Shown one piece after another: positions 52,640 to 64,000 of a stretch of 64,000 nt of DNA; position 1 is the first letter of the stretch, and the number at the start of each line of letters is the position of its first letter. A model generated the notes under the pieces. The model was not told the DNA's origin, did no database searches, and worked only from the letters and a program-made list of their open reading frames with translations. The translations under genes were made by a program, and so were the position numbers. Source of the DNA: Marinobacter caseinilyticus (lineage in GTDB: Bacteria > Pseudomonadota > Gammaproteobacteria > Pseudomonadales > Oleiphilaceae); contig NZ_WUQJ01000004.1 in the NCBI RefSeq assembly GCF_011074955.1, forward strand, positions 248,001 to 312,000, written 5' to 3'.

Positions 52640-52685
52640 TCTTGTCCATCGCTGTCGGGTAATGAGTGAAAACGTTAAGTGGAGT

Positions 52686-53294
52686 CTAGCTGGATTCCAC
52701 GGCTTCGTCTTGCCAAACACTACCGACCGTCATCGTCCAGGCGTCGTCAAACCCGGTGCTGGGCAGTCGCTCGAATGAAGACCTTACGAAACGCTGAATG
52801 CGCCCCTCGACAAACACCATCACCCAGTCAGCACTGCGACCGGCGGAGTTCCTGGCGCGCAGGCCCTCACGCATTTCACCTTCCTTGAGGATCTGTCGCA
52901 CCTGGGTTTCAAGGCGGTCAAAAAACTGCGAAGCACGGCGCCGCAAGCCATCGTCCTCACCCACCAACGCCGCACCGGTCAGCACCCGACATAACCCGGG
53001 ATTGCGCTCACCAAACACCAACACCAAATGCACCAGTTGCCGGAGCCGGGTGCGGGCGTCGTTCTGTTCATGCAGAATGATCTGGCACCGGGAAAACACG
53101 GCGTCTTCGGCAAACTCAATCAGGCTCTCAAACATTTTCCGTTTACTGGGAAAGTGCCGATACAACGCCGCTTCGGTGACACCGACGCGCTTGGCCAGCC
53201 CCGCAGTGGTAATGCGAGCGCCGGGCTCACTTTCAAGCAAGCCGGCCAAGGCCTGAAGGATAAGATCACGGCGACTGGGTGCGGGCTGGGTCAT
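52686..53294 (-). CDS. slmA: Nucleoid occlusion factor SlmA
   Basis: 202 residues, TetR-fold. It aligns well by eye with E. coli SlmA: LILQALAGLLESEPGARITTAGLAKRVGVTEAALYRHFPSKRKMFESLIEFAEDAV is the helix-turn-helix and FGERNPGLCRVLTGAALVGEDD the first part of the dimer domain. SlmA binds specific chromosomal sites and blocks FtsZ assembly over the nucleoid. It lies 23 bases after thiG on the same strand. Confidence 0.92.
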   Translation of the reverse strand: MTQPAPSRRDLILQALAGLLESEPGARITTAGLAKRVGVTEAALYRHFPSKRKMFESLIEFAEDAVFSRCQIILHEQNDARTRLRQLVHLVLVFGERNPGLCRVLTGAALVGEDDGLRRRASQFFDRLETQVRQILKEGEMREGLRARNSAGRSADWVMVFVEGRIQRFVRSSFERLPSTGFDDAWTMTVGSVWQDEAVESS

Positions 53295-53317
53295 GGTTAC
53301 ATCGGTCCAGGGTCAAA

Positions 53318-54127
53318 TCAGAAAAACGTGCCGTCCAGAGGAGAGGATGCACTGGCATATAATTTTTTCGGCATCCGTCCCGACAAATACGCTTCGCGGC
53401 CGGACTCGATCGCCAGCCGCATGGCGCGCGCCATCCGCACCGGGTCTTTGGCCTGGGCAATGGCCGTGTTCATCAACACCCCGTCACAGCCCAACTCCAT
53501 GGCAATCGTGGCATCAGAGGCAGTGCCCACACCGGCATCGACCAACACCGGGACCTTGGCATTTTCGACAATCAGCCGGATATTGTAACGATTCTGGATA
53601 CCGAGCCCGGACCCGATCGGCGCACCCAGCGGCATCACCGCCACGCAGCCCATGTCTTCGAGGCGTTTTGCCAACAACGGGTCGTCGGAGCAATAGACCA
53701 TCACTTTGAACCCGTCACGAACCAGCTCTTCGGTCGCAATCAGGGTTTCGGTCATGTTGGGGTAAAGCGTTTTCTCTTCACCCAACACTTCCAGTTTCAC
53801 CAGGTCATGACCGTCCAGCAACTCCCGCGCCAGTCGGCAGGTCCGTACCGCGTCTTTGGCGCTGTAACAGCCCGCGGTGTTGGGCAACAGCGTGTATTGG
53901 TCCGGCGAAATCACGTCCAGTAAATTTGGCTCGTCAGGGTTCTGCCCCAGGTTGGTTCGGCGTACCGCCATGGTCACGATATTCGCCCCACTGGCTTCAA
54001 TGGCCTCGGCGGTCTCGGTCATATCGCGGTACTTACCGGTACCTACCAGCAGGCGCGATGAATAAACGTGACCCGCTATCTCAAGAGGTTTGTCTTCGGG
54101 TAATCGGTCATCTGTTGATTCGCGCAT
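53318..54127 (-). CDS. thiG: Thiazole synthase ThiG
   Basis: 269 residues. [54 protein letters not shown] (which carries the Schiff-base Lys) and [33 protein letters not shown] match the TIM-barrel thiazole synthase. It joins deoxyxylulose 5-phosphate, dehydroglycine and the ThiS thiocarboxylate to make the thiamine thiazole. thiS lies upstream on the same strand; thiF, thiO/H and other thi genes are absent from the window, and no TPP riboswitch is seen before thiS. Confidence 0.95.
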   Translation of the reverse strand: MRESTDDRLPEDKPLEIAGHVYSSRLLVGTGKYRDMTETAEAIEASGANIVTMAVRRTNLGQNPDEPNLLDVISPDQYTLLPNTAGCYSAKDAVRTCRLARELLDGHDLVKLEVLGEEKTLYPNMTETLIATEELVRDGFKVMVYCSDDPLLAKRLEDMGCVAVMPLGAPIGSGLGIQNRYNIRLIVENAKVPVLVDAGVGTASDATIAMELGCDGVLMNTAIAQAKDPVRMARAMRLAIESGREAYLSGRMPKKLYASASSPLDGTFF

Positions 54128-54211
54128 TCAACACCTTTGTCCTTCGAAATATCTGTTTTGGAACGACGGACGTGTGCCCGTCAGTCACGAGGGTGTGGTC
54201 GGCTGCAGAGT

Positions 54212-54415
54212 TTAGCCGCCTCCGATAGCGTGGACCACTTCGACTCGATCGCCTGGGTGGAGTTTACGGCTGCCATGTTGACTGCGGGGCACGATGTCTT
54301 CATTGACTTCAACCGCCAACCGCTTGCCTGTTATTGCCAACTGATCCAGCAGCACCGCAACGGTGGCATCGACCGGCACCTCGGCAACGGCCCCATTCAC
54401 CTGAATTTTTATCAT
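54212..54415 (-). CDS. thiS: Sulfur carrier protein ThiS
   Basis: 67 residues from ATG 54415, ending VEVVHAIGGG. The C-terminal Gly-Gly is the site of thiocarboxylation; the extra final Gly also occurs in other gammaproteobacterial homologues. MIKIQVNGAVAEVPVDATVAVLLDQLAITGKRLAVEVNEDIVPRSQH shows the ubiquitin-like fold. It donates sulfur to ThiG, encoded 84 bases downstream. The start lies just behind the DUF423 stop (54430). Confidence 0.92.
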   Translation of the reverse strand: MIKIQVNGAVAEVPVDATVAVLLDQLAITGKRLAVEVNEDIVPRSQHGSRKLHPGDRVEVVHAIGGG

Positions 54416-54429
54416 CGTATTGACTCCTG

Positions 54430-54828
54430 TCACGCTCTGGGCCGGAGGCCGGCGACGATCACCATGACCCAGCCCACCATGAAGCACAGACCGCCAGCTG
54501 GGGTAACCGGACCTAACCAAGGCTGGGTTGTAAGCACCAGCAGGTAAAGACTGCCGCTGAATAGGACCGTGCCCAAGGTGAAAAATGCCGCGGCCCACCC
54601 GAGTAACTGCCGGGACAGGTCCAGGCCCCCAAGAATCGCCACCAGCATTAACCCCAAGCCATGGTAAACCTGATAGGTCACACCGGTTTGAAAGACCGCC
54701 AGTCCTTGGGCATCGATCAGGTTTTTCAGGCCATGGGCGCCGAAAGCCCCGGCCATTACCGCAAAGAGTACCAGCACAGCGCCAACCACCAGCGGCCAGC
54801 GTAGAATTTCGCCTGAGTTAACAATCAC
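54430..54828 (-). CDS. DUF423 / YgdD family membrane protein
   Basis: 132 residues with four hydrophobic segments and the motifs GAFGAHGLKNL and TGVTYQVYHGLGLM typical of DUF423. Function unknown. Its ATG overlaps the apaH stop by 11 bases, linking it to the large minus-strand operon. Confidence 0.88.
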   Translation of the reverse strand: MIVNSGEILRWPLVVGAVLVLFAVMAGAFGAHGLKNLIDAQGLAVFQTGVTYQVYHGLGLMLVAILGGLDLSRQLLGWAAAFFTLGTVLFSGSLYLLVLTTQPWLGPVTPAGGLCFMVGWVMVIVAGLRPRA

Positions 54829-55618
54829 AGTGGGTTCGCTCCCCAGTATCCAGATTCATGACAGTCAGCGCCCCACCCCAGACACAGCCGGTATCCAAAC
54901 CGATAAACTGATCACTGGGGGTACTGCCTTCAAGCGCCGCCCAGTGGCCGAAAATGATGCGAGTCTGGTCCTGGCGCGGATAGTCAAACCAGGGCGCAAA
55001 CCCGACCGGGGCATGGTCAGCCGACTCTTTGGTGTTCAATTCCAGTGTGCCATCTTCGGCAATGAATCGCATGCGGGTGAAATAATTCGTGATCAGCCGC
55101 CAGCGCGCCATGCCGGTCCAGTCCTCGCGCCAACACTCCGGCTCGTTACCGTACATGTGGGTAAAGTATTCGACCGATGCCGGCCCCCGGATGACCGACG
55201 TCACCTCGTTGGCATAACCCAGTGCCTGTTCGACGTTCCAGATATGGGGCAGTCCGGCGTGGGCCATCAGGATGTCACGGTCGGGGTCATAGACGCACAG
55301 CGACTGCTGACGCAACCATTCGACCAGTCGATCCAGGTCGGGCGCCCGCAACAGATCACCCAGCGTGTCTTTGCCACGAGGTCTGTGACCGCCCAGTACC
55401 ACCGCCAACAAGTGCAGGTCATGGTTACCCAGCACCACCTCGGCAGCACCGTCCAGGCTTTCAATAAAACGCAGGGTCGCCAGGGATGACGGCCCTCTGT
55501 TGATCAAGTCACCGGCGACCCACAGTCGGTCTCTGGAGGCGCTGAAGCCGATGGTCGCCAGCACCTCCTGCAGACGCTCGTAACAGCCCTGGATGTCGCC
55601 TATGGCATAGTCAGTCAT
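54818..55618 (-). CDS. apaH: Symmetrical bis(5'-nucleosyl)-tetraphosphatase ApaH
   Basis: 266 residues. [27 protein letters not shown] and VLGNHDLHLLAV are the metallophosphatase motifs (GDxxG, GDxxxRG-like, GNHD). It hydrolyses diadenosine tetraphosphate to two ADP and also decaps Np4-RNA. Overlaps rsmA by eight bases. Confidence 0.95.
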   Translation of the reverse strand: MTDYAIGDIQGCYERLQEVLATIGFSASRDRLWVAGDLINRGPSSLATLRFIESLDGAAEVVLGNHDLHLLAVVLGGHRPRGKDTLGDLLRAPDLDRLVEWLRQQSLCVYDPDRDILMAHAGLPHIWNVEQALGYANEVTSVIRGPASVEYFTHMYGNEPECWREDWTGMARWRLITNYFTRMRFIAEDGTLELNTKESADHAPVGFAPWFDYPRQDQTRIIFGHWAALEGSTPSDQFIGLDTGCVWGGALTVMNLDTGERTHCDC

Positions 55619-56435
55619 CCGAACGTTCCTGCTGCGCCGGCGCGCCGGCGCTGGTCAGGGCATCGGCGATGGTGACGTAGTTCGCCAGCGTCAGGTTCTC
55701 TGGTCGCAAGCCGTCGTCTATCCCGAGGTCGTTCAGTTGCTCAGCTGAAATGAGGCTGCCCAGGGCTTTTCGCAAGGTTTTGCGTCGGGCATTGAACGCC
55801 GTCCGCACCACAGCCTGGAGCGTTTTCAGATCTTTGGCCGGATGCGGCAATGTCCTGTGCGGCACCAACCGGACAATGGCAGAATCCACCCGGGGGGACG
55901 GCCTGAAAGCTCCGGGGCCGACTTCGAACAAGGGCTGTACCTTGCAGAAGTACTGCGCCATGATGCCGAGTCGGCCATAATTGTTATCGCCGGGCACCGC
56001 CGCCAGGCGCTGAACCACCTCTTTCTGCAGCATGAAGTGCATGTCCTGCACCACTCCGGATTGGCCCAGCAGATGAAAGATCAGCGGAGTTGAAATGTTG
56101 TAGGGCAAGTTACCGACAATCCGTAACGGTTTATCGGTAACCAACTGAGCGAAGTCGAACTTGAGCGCATCACCCTCATGAATCTGGAACCCGGGGTAAT
56201 TGAAAAACTTGGTTCGCAGCACGGGAATCAAATCACGGTCCAGTTCGACAACGTGCAGGTTGGGATTCACCAACAGGATTTCTTCGGTTAAGGCGCCCAG
56301 ACCGGGGCCGATCTCCACCATGGTATCGTCCGGCTTGGCATGAATGGAACGGACGATCCGTTCGATCACACCGGCGTCGTGCAGAAAATTCTGACCAAAA
56401 CGTTTGCGGGCCTGATGCCCTTGCTTGCGACTCAC
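55611..56435 (-). CDS. rsmA: 16S rRNA dimethyladenosine transferase RsmA (KsgA)
   Basis: 274 residues. [32 protein letters not shown] (SAM site), [15 protein letters not shown] (catalytic NLPY) and [14 protein letters not shown] identify it. It dimethylates the two adjacent adenosines in helix 45 of 16S rRNA during 30S maturation. Overlaps pdxA by four bases and apaH by eight. Confidence 0.96.
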   Translation of the reverse strand: MSRKQGHQARKRFGQNFLHDAGVIERIVRSIHAKPDDTMVEIGPGLGALTEEILLVNPNLHVVELDRDLIPVLRTKFFNYPGFQIHEGDALKFDFAQLVTDKPLRIVGNLPYNISTPLIFHLLGQSGVVQDMHFMLQKEVVQRLAAVPGDNNYGRLGIMAQYFCKVQPLFEVGPGAFRPSPRVDSAIVRLVPHRTLPHPAKDLKTLQAVVRTAFNARRKTLRKALGSLISAEQLNDLGIDDGLRPENLTLANYVTIADALTSAGAPAQQERSDD

Positions 56436-57430
56436 GATAATACTCCCTGCCGACTCAGGGCCATCTCGGCGCCCACGGCAATCGCAGTGTAAAGGCTGCC
56501 CGCATCGGCTCGACCCGTACCGGCGAGATCAAGCGCCGTACCATGGTCAACTGACGTGCGAACAATTGGCAGGCCCAGCGTGATGTTCACCGCCCGGCCA
56601 AAGCCCTGATACTTCAACACCGGCAAACCCTGATCGTGATACATCGCCAGCACGGCATCGGCGCTGTCCAGCCAGTGCGGCGTGAACAAAGTATCGGCCG
56701 GCAGCGGGCCGATCAGATCAATACCCTCCCCGCGCAGATGCTGGAGCGTGGGCTCGATGACATCGATTTCCTCGCGCCCCAAGTGCCCGCCTTCACCGGC
56801 ATGAGGGTTAAGCCCGGCCACCAGAATGCGCGGATGACGGATGCCAAAGCAGCGCTGCAGATCCTGGTTCAGGATTCGGGTCACCTGGCTCAGACGCTCC
56901 GACGTAATCGCTGCCGACACCTCTTTCAGCGGCAAATGCGTGGTCACCAACGCCACCCGCAGGTTTTCGGTGGCCAACATCATCACCACTCGTTCGACCC
57001 GGCACAGCGCCTGCAGAAACTCGGTGTGGCCACTGAATGCGATACCGGCGTCATTGATCACGCCTTTGTGGACCGGAGCGGTCACCATGCCGTCAAAGGT
57101 GCCGTCAAGGCAGCCTCGGGTGGCCGTTTCCAACGTAGCCAGTACATAGGCACTGTTACCCGTGTCCAGCACCCCGGGGGCGGCGTTGACCAGACCGTCG
57201 ACCGGAAGCACCGACAGACGGCCGGCCGCCAACGTCGCCGGAGTACCCGGCCGCCAGCGTTCCAGCACAATCGCCAACCCCAACTGATCGGCACGAGCCC
57301 TCAGCAATTCCTGACTGGCCACCACCACAAGACCGACTTCTCGGTCACCGCTGGCAACCTGAAGACACAGCTCGGGTCCAATGCCTGCCGGCTCACCGGC
57401 TGTGAGCGCCAGGGTCACGGATGCGCTCAT
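56432..57430 (-). CDS. pdxA: 4-Hydroxythreonine-4-phosphate dehydrogenase PdxA
   Basis: 332 residues. [18 protein letters not shown] at the start, [25 protein letters not shown] with metal-binding His, [14 protein letters not shown], and [42 protein letters not shown] are typical. It oxidises 4-phosphohydroxythreonine in pyridoxal phosphate synthesis. Overlaps surA and rsmA by four bases each. Confidence 0.96.
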   Translation of the reverse strand: MSASVTLALTAGEPAGIGPELCLQVASGDREVGLVVVASQELLRARADQLGLAIVLERWRPGTPATLAAGRLSVLPVDGLVNAAPGVLDTGNSAYVLATLETATRGCLDGTFDGMVTAPVHKGVINDAGIAFSGHTEFLQALCRVERVVMMLATENLRVALVTTHLPLKEVSAAITSERLSQVTRILNQDLQRCFGIRHPRILVAGLNPHAGEGGHLGREEIDVIEPTLQHLRGEGIDLIGPLPADTLFTPHWLDSADAVLAMYHDQGLPVLKYQGFGRAVNITLGLPIVRTSVDHGTALDLAGTGRADAGSLYTAIAVGAEMALSRQGVLS

Positions 57431-58749
57431 GAGGTCTCGCTTTCGCCTTTGGTTTCGTTCTTGAAGTCCACGTAGGCTTCGTCACGAATTTCACGCAACC
57501 AGTTTTGCAACTCCACTTCAAACTTGCGGCGATACAGGGCTTGTCGGGCCTCGGCTTCTTTCACTTCGCCACCGATGTCCTTGTTACGACGCTCCTGAAC
57601 CTCAAGGATGTGCCAACCAAAACGCGAACGGAACGGCCCCTTCAATTCCCCAACGGCGGCTTCATTCATGGCGGTTTCAAACGCAGGCACCATTTCACCA
57701 CCGCCGATCCAGCCCAGGTTGCCGCCGTCCGAGCCGGACACCGGGTCATCCGAGTATTCCTTCGCCAGGGCGGCGAAGCTTTCACCGTTTTTGATGCGCT
57801 GCACCAGCGCTTCTATACGCGCTTCCGCCTCCGCATCCGATACGGTCTCTGTCGGCCGTATCAGGATATGGCGCACCCGGGATTGCTCCACCAATTTCTG
57901 ATCACCGCCACGTTTGTCGAGCACCGTGATGATGTGAAAACCGCTACCGCTGCGAAGCACCTCCGACGCTTCCCCTTCCGCCAGTTTGGGCGCCACATCG
58001 GACACCAGGGAAGGCAACTGATTTTCTGGCCGCCATTCCATGACGCCCCCTTCCAGGGCATTACTGGCGTCGGATTCGGCCACCGCCAGGCTCTGAAAAT
58101 CAGAACCCGAGCGAATCATCTTCAGCAGGCTGTTGGCTTTTTCCTGAGCCGCATCGACTTCGGCCTGGTTGTTGAAGTCGTCAACCGCAATCAGGATGTG
58201 GGCGAGCTGATATTCAATACCGGTGTCGCCCCGTGCGGTTGAAGCCGCCAGGAAATTCTGGACCTCCCGGTTTGTCACCCGTACCCGGTTGTCCACGTTA
58301 CGTTGCTGCACGCGGCTGAGCAGCATCTCACGACGGATCTGCTCCCGGGCGGCCCGATAACTCATGCCTTCGAGGCTGAGTTGCATCTCAAACTGCGCCA
58401 ATGTCATGTTGTTGCGGGCAGCGATGTTCTGCAGGGTATCGTTCAGTTCATTGTCGCTGATCCGCATCCCCACTCTGTTGGCCATCTGAAGCTGGATCGA
58501 GTCGGTGATCAGCTGTTCAAGGACCCGTTCGTGCAGAATGTCGCTGGGCGGCAGCCGCGTACCCTGAGCGTTGAGCCGGGACACAATGGTACTCACGCGA
58601 GCGTCCAGCTCGGACTGCAGAATCACGTCGTCGTTCACAATCGCAATAACGCGATCCAGCGGTTGTCGCTCGGCAAGAGCGGTGGATGCGCTGATCAGCG
58701 CCATCACAAAAAACAGGGCTTGTGCGCAGTGGCGCAGGGTCGCCTTCAT
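57427..58749 (-). CDS. surA: Periplasmic chaperone / peptidyl-prolyl isomerase SurA
   Basis: 440 residues from ATG 58749; an in-frame ATG at 58773 is possible. Signal peptide ([17 protein letters not shown]), N-terminal SurA domain ([22 protein letters not shown]), two parvulin domains (first around residues 170-270, second around 280-390 with [19 protein letters not shown]) and a C-terminal helix. It chaperones outer-membrane proteins, including LptD encoded just upstream. Confidence 0.95.
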   Translation of the reverse strand: MKATLRHCAQALFFVMALISASTALAERQPLDRVIAIVNDDVILQSELDARVSTIVSRLNAQGTRLPPSDILHERVLEQLITDSIQLQMANRVGMRISDNELNDTLQNIAARNNMTLAQFEMQLSLEGMSYRAAREQIRREMLLSRVQQRNVDNRVRVTNREVQNFLAASTARGDTGIEYQLAHILIAVDDFNNQAEVDAAQEKANSLLKMIRSGSDFQSLAVAESDASNALEGGVMEWRPENQLPSLVSDVAPKLAEGEASEVLRSGSGFHIITVLDKRGGDQKLVEQSRVRHILIRPTETVSDAEAEARIEALVQRIKNGESFAALAKEYSDDPVSGSDGGNLGWIGGGEMVPAFETAMNEAAVGELKGPFRSRFGWHILEVQERRNKDIGGEVKEAEARQALYRRKFEVELQNWLREIRDEAYVDFKNETKGESETS

Positions 58750-58794
58750 AGTCACCTCAGTTGTAACGTGCAAAATCGATTCGAGCCCACCGCC

Positions 58795-61188
58795 TCAGTA
58801 GCGGGAACCAAACCGGCGGCGTTCTCGTTCTTCAAAACCATAAATGGCGTCAGAAATCGGATCCGACGCACCACCACTGCCGCCCAGTCCTTTCAACTGG
58901 ATCTGAAACAGTAAGCGGTTCTCAAGTTTCTGATCATCGGTCAGATAATTCTGACTGACCAATTGGACACTCCAGCAACAGTTGTTGTATTCAATGCCTG
59001 CCAGCGAACCGGCGGTTCGATCGGTTTGCGAGTCGTAAACCCACCGTCCGATCAGACTCACATTACGTGTGACCGGAAAGACGGCGCCAATATCCGATTG
59101 CTCAAACGTTCCGCGACGATAGCTGTGTCCCAGGGTCGCCAGGTACCGGTAATCCTCCGAGTGAAACACCAGCTGGCTGCGACCTTCAAGCGTCTTATGG
59201 ATGCGCGGGTCCCACAATCCGCTGGTGCGAATGTCCAAGGTTTGCAGCGGCCGCAAAACCGCCTCGCCGGCGAGCGCGGAATCGCTGCGAGCCTCGGCCC
59301 CTTCACCCGCCAGTGACACCTCCCGGGCGTCGTAATAATACACCTGACCGAGGCTCAGGCGGGCTCGCTCGGCACCGGTCACCAGATCATTAAACCGGGT
59401 GGTGACTGCCGCGGTCAGCTGATTGGCGTCGCCCACCCGGTCGCCGCCACTGAATCGGTTGCGCTTGAAAAGCTGATCAAAGCTGAATGATTTTAACGCA
59501 GTATCAAAGTCGGGGATAAAGCTTTGGTCATCGGCGTCGGCCCAGGCGTAATAGAGCCGTGGTTCCAGGGTCTGGTTATAGGGTATATCGAAAAGCTCGG
59601 ACTGACGATCAAAATACAATCCGGAATCCCACTCGAATACCGGCACCGTGCGGTCAAAACGGCCGTCGCCGAGGGTGTAATCGTCCAACTGGTAGAGTGT
59701 GTGATCGAGGGTGACCGAAGGTCGGGTGTAGCCCCAGAGGGCGCGCATTGGCAGGGCCAGCTCTGGCTGTATCCGTAATCGCTGCCCCGTCGCTCGATCC
59801 AACCCGGTCAACGCGGTGTTGTCGCGATCAAACCAGGTGTATTGCCCTTCGAACACAGTGGCCAGTGGCCCCCACTGGTTGTCGAACCCGTACAACACTT
59901 CCGGCAGCTGGTCATAAGGTTTGTCCGCCTCGGCGATGCGATCGATGATGGTTTGGAAACCATTCAGGTACGCTTCGAAAAACTGGAACCGGTCGCGGTA
60001 ACGCACGCCGCCCCGTCGCTGCAAATGGGTTTCCTGGTTGATGTCCAGACTGCGATTGAGGTCGCTCAGGTAATCATTGTCGGACACCACCGAGTAGTCA
60101 CCATAGCCCAGCCAACCCTTACCCAGATTGGCCCTGGTGGTAAAGTCCAATGCCCAGCGTTCGCCATCGGAGCCCGGCACTTCGCTCCGGTAATCCTGAT
60201 CATTACCGATGTAGCCCAATTGCAGATCCGACTGCCCGAGGGGTGACAAATAGCGCCCTTCCACCTCGTTGAACAGACCGCGACCGTGGATGTATTGCGG
60301 CGTCAGAGTGGCGTCATACTCGGGCGCTAGATTGAGGTAATAGGGTACGGACACAAAAGCGCCGCTGCCGGTATTGGAGGTGCCAAACGAGGGGTATAAA
60401 AACCCGGTTTTGCGGCGTTCATCAATGGGAAAGCTGGCGTAGGGCCAGTAAAAAACCGGTACATCCTTGATTTCGAGTCGCACGTGCTTGGCAGTGCCCA
60501 CACCTTCGGACTGATTCAGGTCAATCTCAGAGGCAACCAGCGACCAGTCGTTCTGATTGGGTGCGCAGGTGGTGAGCGTACCCTGCTGGATCGATACCCG
60601 ATCAGGTGCTGGGCGCGACAGGCTCAGAGCCGACCCGCGCATTTCGGCGCCGTGCAGCAAAAAAGTGGCGGTGTGGATGCCCAGGCGTCCGGAATCCGTG
60701 TCGTAATCCGCCTGTTCGCCGGTCAGCAGAAAGCCTTTACCCCGGCTGACAATCGGGCCCGCCAGTTCCATCTGACCACGACTCTGATCGTAACGCGCCT
60801 CAGTCCCGGTTACCGAGAACTGGCCCTGTCGCAGGCGCACATCACCTTGCAGAACCAACGTCTTATCAATTTCATAACGCGCGAACAAACCGCTGGCCTG
60901 AAGCGGCTGGCCGCCAGTCGGCCCTTCGACCAGCGACAAGTCCGCGCCACCGGCTTCGGGTTGCACGTAACCACCGCGGCAAAACACGGGCAAGTTTTCG
61001 CGTTGCGCATCGGGCAACTGGCCTCTGGGCCGCCAATCAATCTCGGCCGCCGACGGTGACTCATCCGCCCACACGGCACCGGCAGGCGCGAGCAAGCCGG
61101 CCACCAGGGCAAGTGCGCAAGCCGCGCTCCGCCCCACCCTGTGCAGACACGGCTGCGGGGTGTGCGCATTCCTGAAATGAGCTGGCAC
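58795..61188 (-). CDS. lptD: LPS assembly outer-membrane protein LptD
   Basis: 797 residues with signal peptide, an N-terminal beta-jellyroll (LptA-like, residues about 100-240) and a long C-terminal barrel. The disulfide cysteines are in the expected places: Cys70 (VFCRGGYVQP), Cys208 (TLTTCAPNQNDW) and Cys737-Cys738 (NNCCW). It translocates lipopolysaccharide to the outer leaflet with LptE. First gene of the minus-strand operon, divergent from amgK. Confidence 0.95.
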   Translation of the reverse strand: MPAHFRNAHTPQPCLHRVGRSAACALALVAGLLAPAGAVWADESPSAAEIDWRPRGQLPDAQRENLPVFCRGGYVQPEAGGADLSLVEGPTGGQPLQASGLFARYEIDKTLVLQGDVRLRQGQFSVTGTEARYDQSRGQMELAGPIVSRGKGFLLTGEQADYDTDSGRLGIHTATFLLHGAEMRGSALSLSRPAPDRVSIQQGTLTTCAPNQNDWSLVASEIDLNQSEGVGTAKHVRLEIKDVPVFYWPYASFPIDERRKTGFLYPSFGTSNTGSGAFVSVPYYLNLAPEYDATLTPQYIHGRGLFNEVEGRYLSPLGQSDLQLGYIGNDQDYRSEVPGSDGERWALDFTTRANLGKGWLGYGDYSVVSDNDYLSDLNRSLDINQETHLQRRGGVRYRDRFQFFEAYLNGFQTIIDRIAEADKPYDQLPEVLYGFDNQWGPLATVFEGQYTWFDRDNTALTGLDRATGQRLRIQPELALPMRALWGYTRPSVTLDHTLYQLDDYTLGDGRFDRTVPVFEWDSGLYFDRQSELFDIPYNQTLEPRLYYAWADADDQSFIPDFDTALKSFSFDQLFKRNRFSGGDRVGDANQLTAAVTTRFNDLVTGAERARLSLGQVYYYDAREVSLAGEGAEARSDSALAGEAVLRPLQTLDIRTSGLWDPRIHKTLEGRSQLVFHSEDYRYLATLGHSYRRGTFEQSDIGAVFPVTRNVSLIGRWVYDSQTDRTAGSLAGIEYNNCCWSVQLVSQNYLTDDQKLENRLLFQIQLKGLGGSGGASDPISDAIYGFEERERRRFGSRY

Positions 61189-61358
61189 GTTGGCTGAATC
61201 CCTGTCCCGATGAGGTGCTAGTATTAAGGACCGCCTAGTTTACACGCCGGGCTCAGGCTTGTTAACGGAAACCGTTTTTGCAAAACCCTTTTACGGGTTG
61301 TGTCGGCATCTGCTAACTTTCGTCTTTCACAGCCCCTGAGAAAGCAGCAGAGCCGTCC

Positions 61359-63090
<1,732 letters not shown>

Positions 63091-63093
63091 GCG

Positions 63094-63849
63094 ATGACAC
63101 CACTCCCCTCTGACGGCGTCCTGACCGCCCGGACGGAAACCGAGTTTTATGCACTGCTGGATAAACTCAATGCCTGCAACCATCAGGCCCATCATCTGGT
63201 TGCCCGGGGCCGCCTGCCCAGATGGTGCCTTCGCAGCCTGTTTTACTTTCTTGGCTACGTCGCAAAGGCCGAAGGTCGGGTAACTCCGGCTGACATTGAG
63301 TTCGCCGAGTCCTTAATCAAGTCCCTTCACCTTTCCAAACGCCAACGGCGCAAGGCCATTGAACAGTTTCAGCAGGGCAAACAAGCTTCGGCGCTATCAT
63401 TCTGGCGGGCCTTGCGACTCCGGATCACGCACCGGTGGTGGCCGGCACCCGCACTGCAAATTGTTTTTTGTCTGTGCCATGCCAGCCAGCTTTTGGGGCA
63501 GCCAGGCAAACCACGCCGCTATCGCTGCGAAGACGCCATCGACCACATGGGACTGCCAACTCATATTCTGGAGGAGGTACTGAACAGCTATGCGCGCAAG
63601 GTCTGGATTGCCCGGCCGGAGCTGCAACCGCTGCCCGATACCTATGAACAAGCCTGCAAATTACTGGGGGTGAGTACTCGGGAAGCCTTCGAAAAAATGA
63701 AACAGGCGTACCGCCGACGGGTATCGGAGTGCCATCCGGACAAGCTCGACCGCACCTTGGGTGAGACCGAACTGGCTTTGGCTAAAGAGCGCCTGCTGCG
63801 TTATCAGACGGCGTGGGAACTCATAAAAAGACGTCACACGGGGCGTTGA
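63094..63849 (+). CDS. DjlA-like TerB/J-domain co-chaperone lacking the membrane anchor
   Basis: 251 residues. A TerB-like helical domain (FYFLGYVAKAEGRVTPADIEFAESLIKSLHLSKRQRR, residues about 45-85) is followed by a C-terminal J domain with HPDKLD in VSECHPDKLDRTLGETE. Classical DjlA has an N-terminal membrane segment; here the N-terminus is polar. It would stimulate DnaK. The ATG is four bases after the murU stop, so it is in the same operon. Confidence 0.88.
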   Translation: MTPLPSDGVLTARTETEFYALLDKLNACNHQAHHLVARGRLPRWCLRSLFYFLGYVAKAEGRVTPADIEFAESLIKSLHLSKRQRRKAIEQFQQGKQASALSFWRALRLRITHRWWPAPALQIVFCLCHASQLLGQPGKPRRYRCEDAIDHMGLPTHILEEVLNSYARKVWIARPELQPLPDTYEQACKLLGVSTREAFEKMKQAYRRRVSECHPDKLDRTLGETELALAKERLLRYQTAWELIKRRHTGR

Positions 63850-63855
63850 AATCGC

Positions 63856-64000
63856 TCACAGATCGTTCGCCCACGCCGTAATGCGGTTCGCCAGCTGCAG
63901 AGCATCCCGGGGCAGCGGTCTCGGCGGCATTGCCACCAGCTGCTGCCGATATCGCCGAATCCCTTCCCGCTGCATCAGACTTTTTCGCGCCTGGGCAAAC
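63856..64000 (-). CDS. Unidentified gene, 3' end only
   Basis: On the minus strand the window's right end opens in a coding frame: FAQARKSLMQREGIRRYRQ, then QLVAMPPRPLPRDALQLANRI, then TAWANDL and TGA at 63858-63856. Frame and amino acid use look genuine, with a Pro-rich turn and a helical C-terminus, but I do not recognise the family. It converges with the DjlA-like gene, six bases away. Confidence 0.55.
   Translation of the reverse strand, partial: FAQARKSLMQREGIRRYRQQLVAMPPRPLPRDALQLANRITAWANDL

Noticed and set aside
54416..54828. Possible TPP riboswitch before thiS
   Set aside because: Only about 14 bases separate thiS from the DUF423 gene, leaving no room for the aptamer, and none of its conserved elements is seen.

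Overview
The window looks like chromosomal DNA of a free-living, probably marine or halophilic, Gram-negative gammaproteobacterium in the Oceanospirillales / Pseudomonadales / Marinobacter neighbourhood. The gene order lptD-surA-pdxA-rsmA-apaH, with the MurU/AmgK recycling pair and a DjlA-like gene divergent from it, is typical of that group, as are SlmA, a GG-N10-GC sigma-54 type promoter, a DUF3301 protein and an RND pump. Coding density is high and base composition is even. I see no rRNA, tRNA, insertion sequence, prophage or CRISPR array. Taxonomy below class is inference.

Layout. 1-3003: a response regulator that runs off the left edge (probably a GGDEF protein), a compact cytosolic GH84 glycosidase and an HD-GYP phosphodiesterase. 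3265-4967: an acyltransferase and a glutathione S-transferase. 5407-9399: the Anbu proteasome-like operon (ATP-grasp, alpha-E, transglutaminase-like, Anbu), whose first gene is broken by a 10-bp tandem duplication. 9455-10498: a soluble acyl-ACP desaturase. 10691-18727: a full Nit1C-type nitrogen-starvation / nitrilase cluster with its own sigma-54 activator and a candidate -24/-12 promoter. 18807-23198: small metabolic genes (LpxL-type acyltransferase, DsbA/FrnE, yeast-type cytosine deaminase, VOC, YnfA, TauE/SafE). 23412-27150: a radical SAM gene of the PA0069 family behind a LexA box, then a cyclopropane-fatty-acid-synthase-type methyltransferase coupled to a geranylgeranyl-reductase-type flavoprotein. 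27223-31178: a choice-of-anchor lipoprotein, Dps and a lipoamide-dehydrogenase-like flavoprotein.

31618-43891: a LysE exporter; DAHP synthase behind an aromatic-rich leader peptide and attenuator; a secretin-N-like protein; a membrane J-protein; an RND pump; a DUF3301 protein; a PstS-OmpA fusion behind a PHO box; and a secreted lipase with its foldase. 43970-53294: a hybrid histidine kinase facing a LuxR-type regulator, an acetolactate-synthase-like enzyme, two orphan family-3 binding proteins, an aminotransferase, an inositol-monophosphatase-family enzyme and SlmA. 53318-61188 (minus): thiG, thiS, DUF423, apaH, rsmA, pdxA, surA, lptD, tightly overlapping. 61359-64000: amgK, murU, a DjlA-like protein and the 3' end of an unidentified gene.

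The most informative observations are regulatory: the DAHP synthase attenuator (peptide core FFWWCGYGFYF with mutually exclusive hairpins), the LexA box before the PA0069-family radical SAM gene, the PHO box before the PstS-OmpA fusion, the sigma-54 promoter of the Nit1C operon, and the frameshifting duplication in the Anbu operon. No wholly unknown multi-gene system is evident. The least understood units are the Nit1C enzymes, the Anbu operon and the CFA-synthase/reductase pair.
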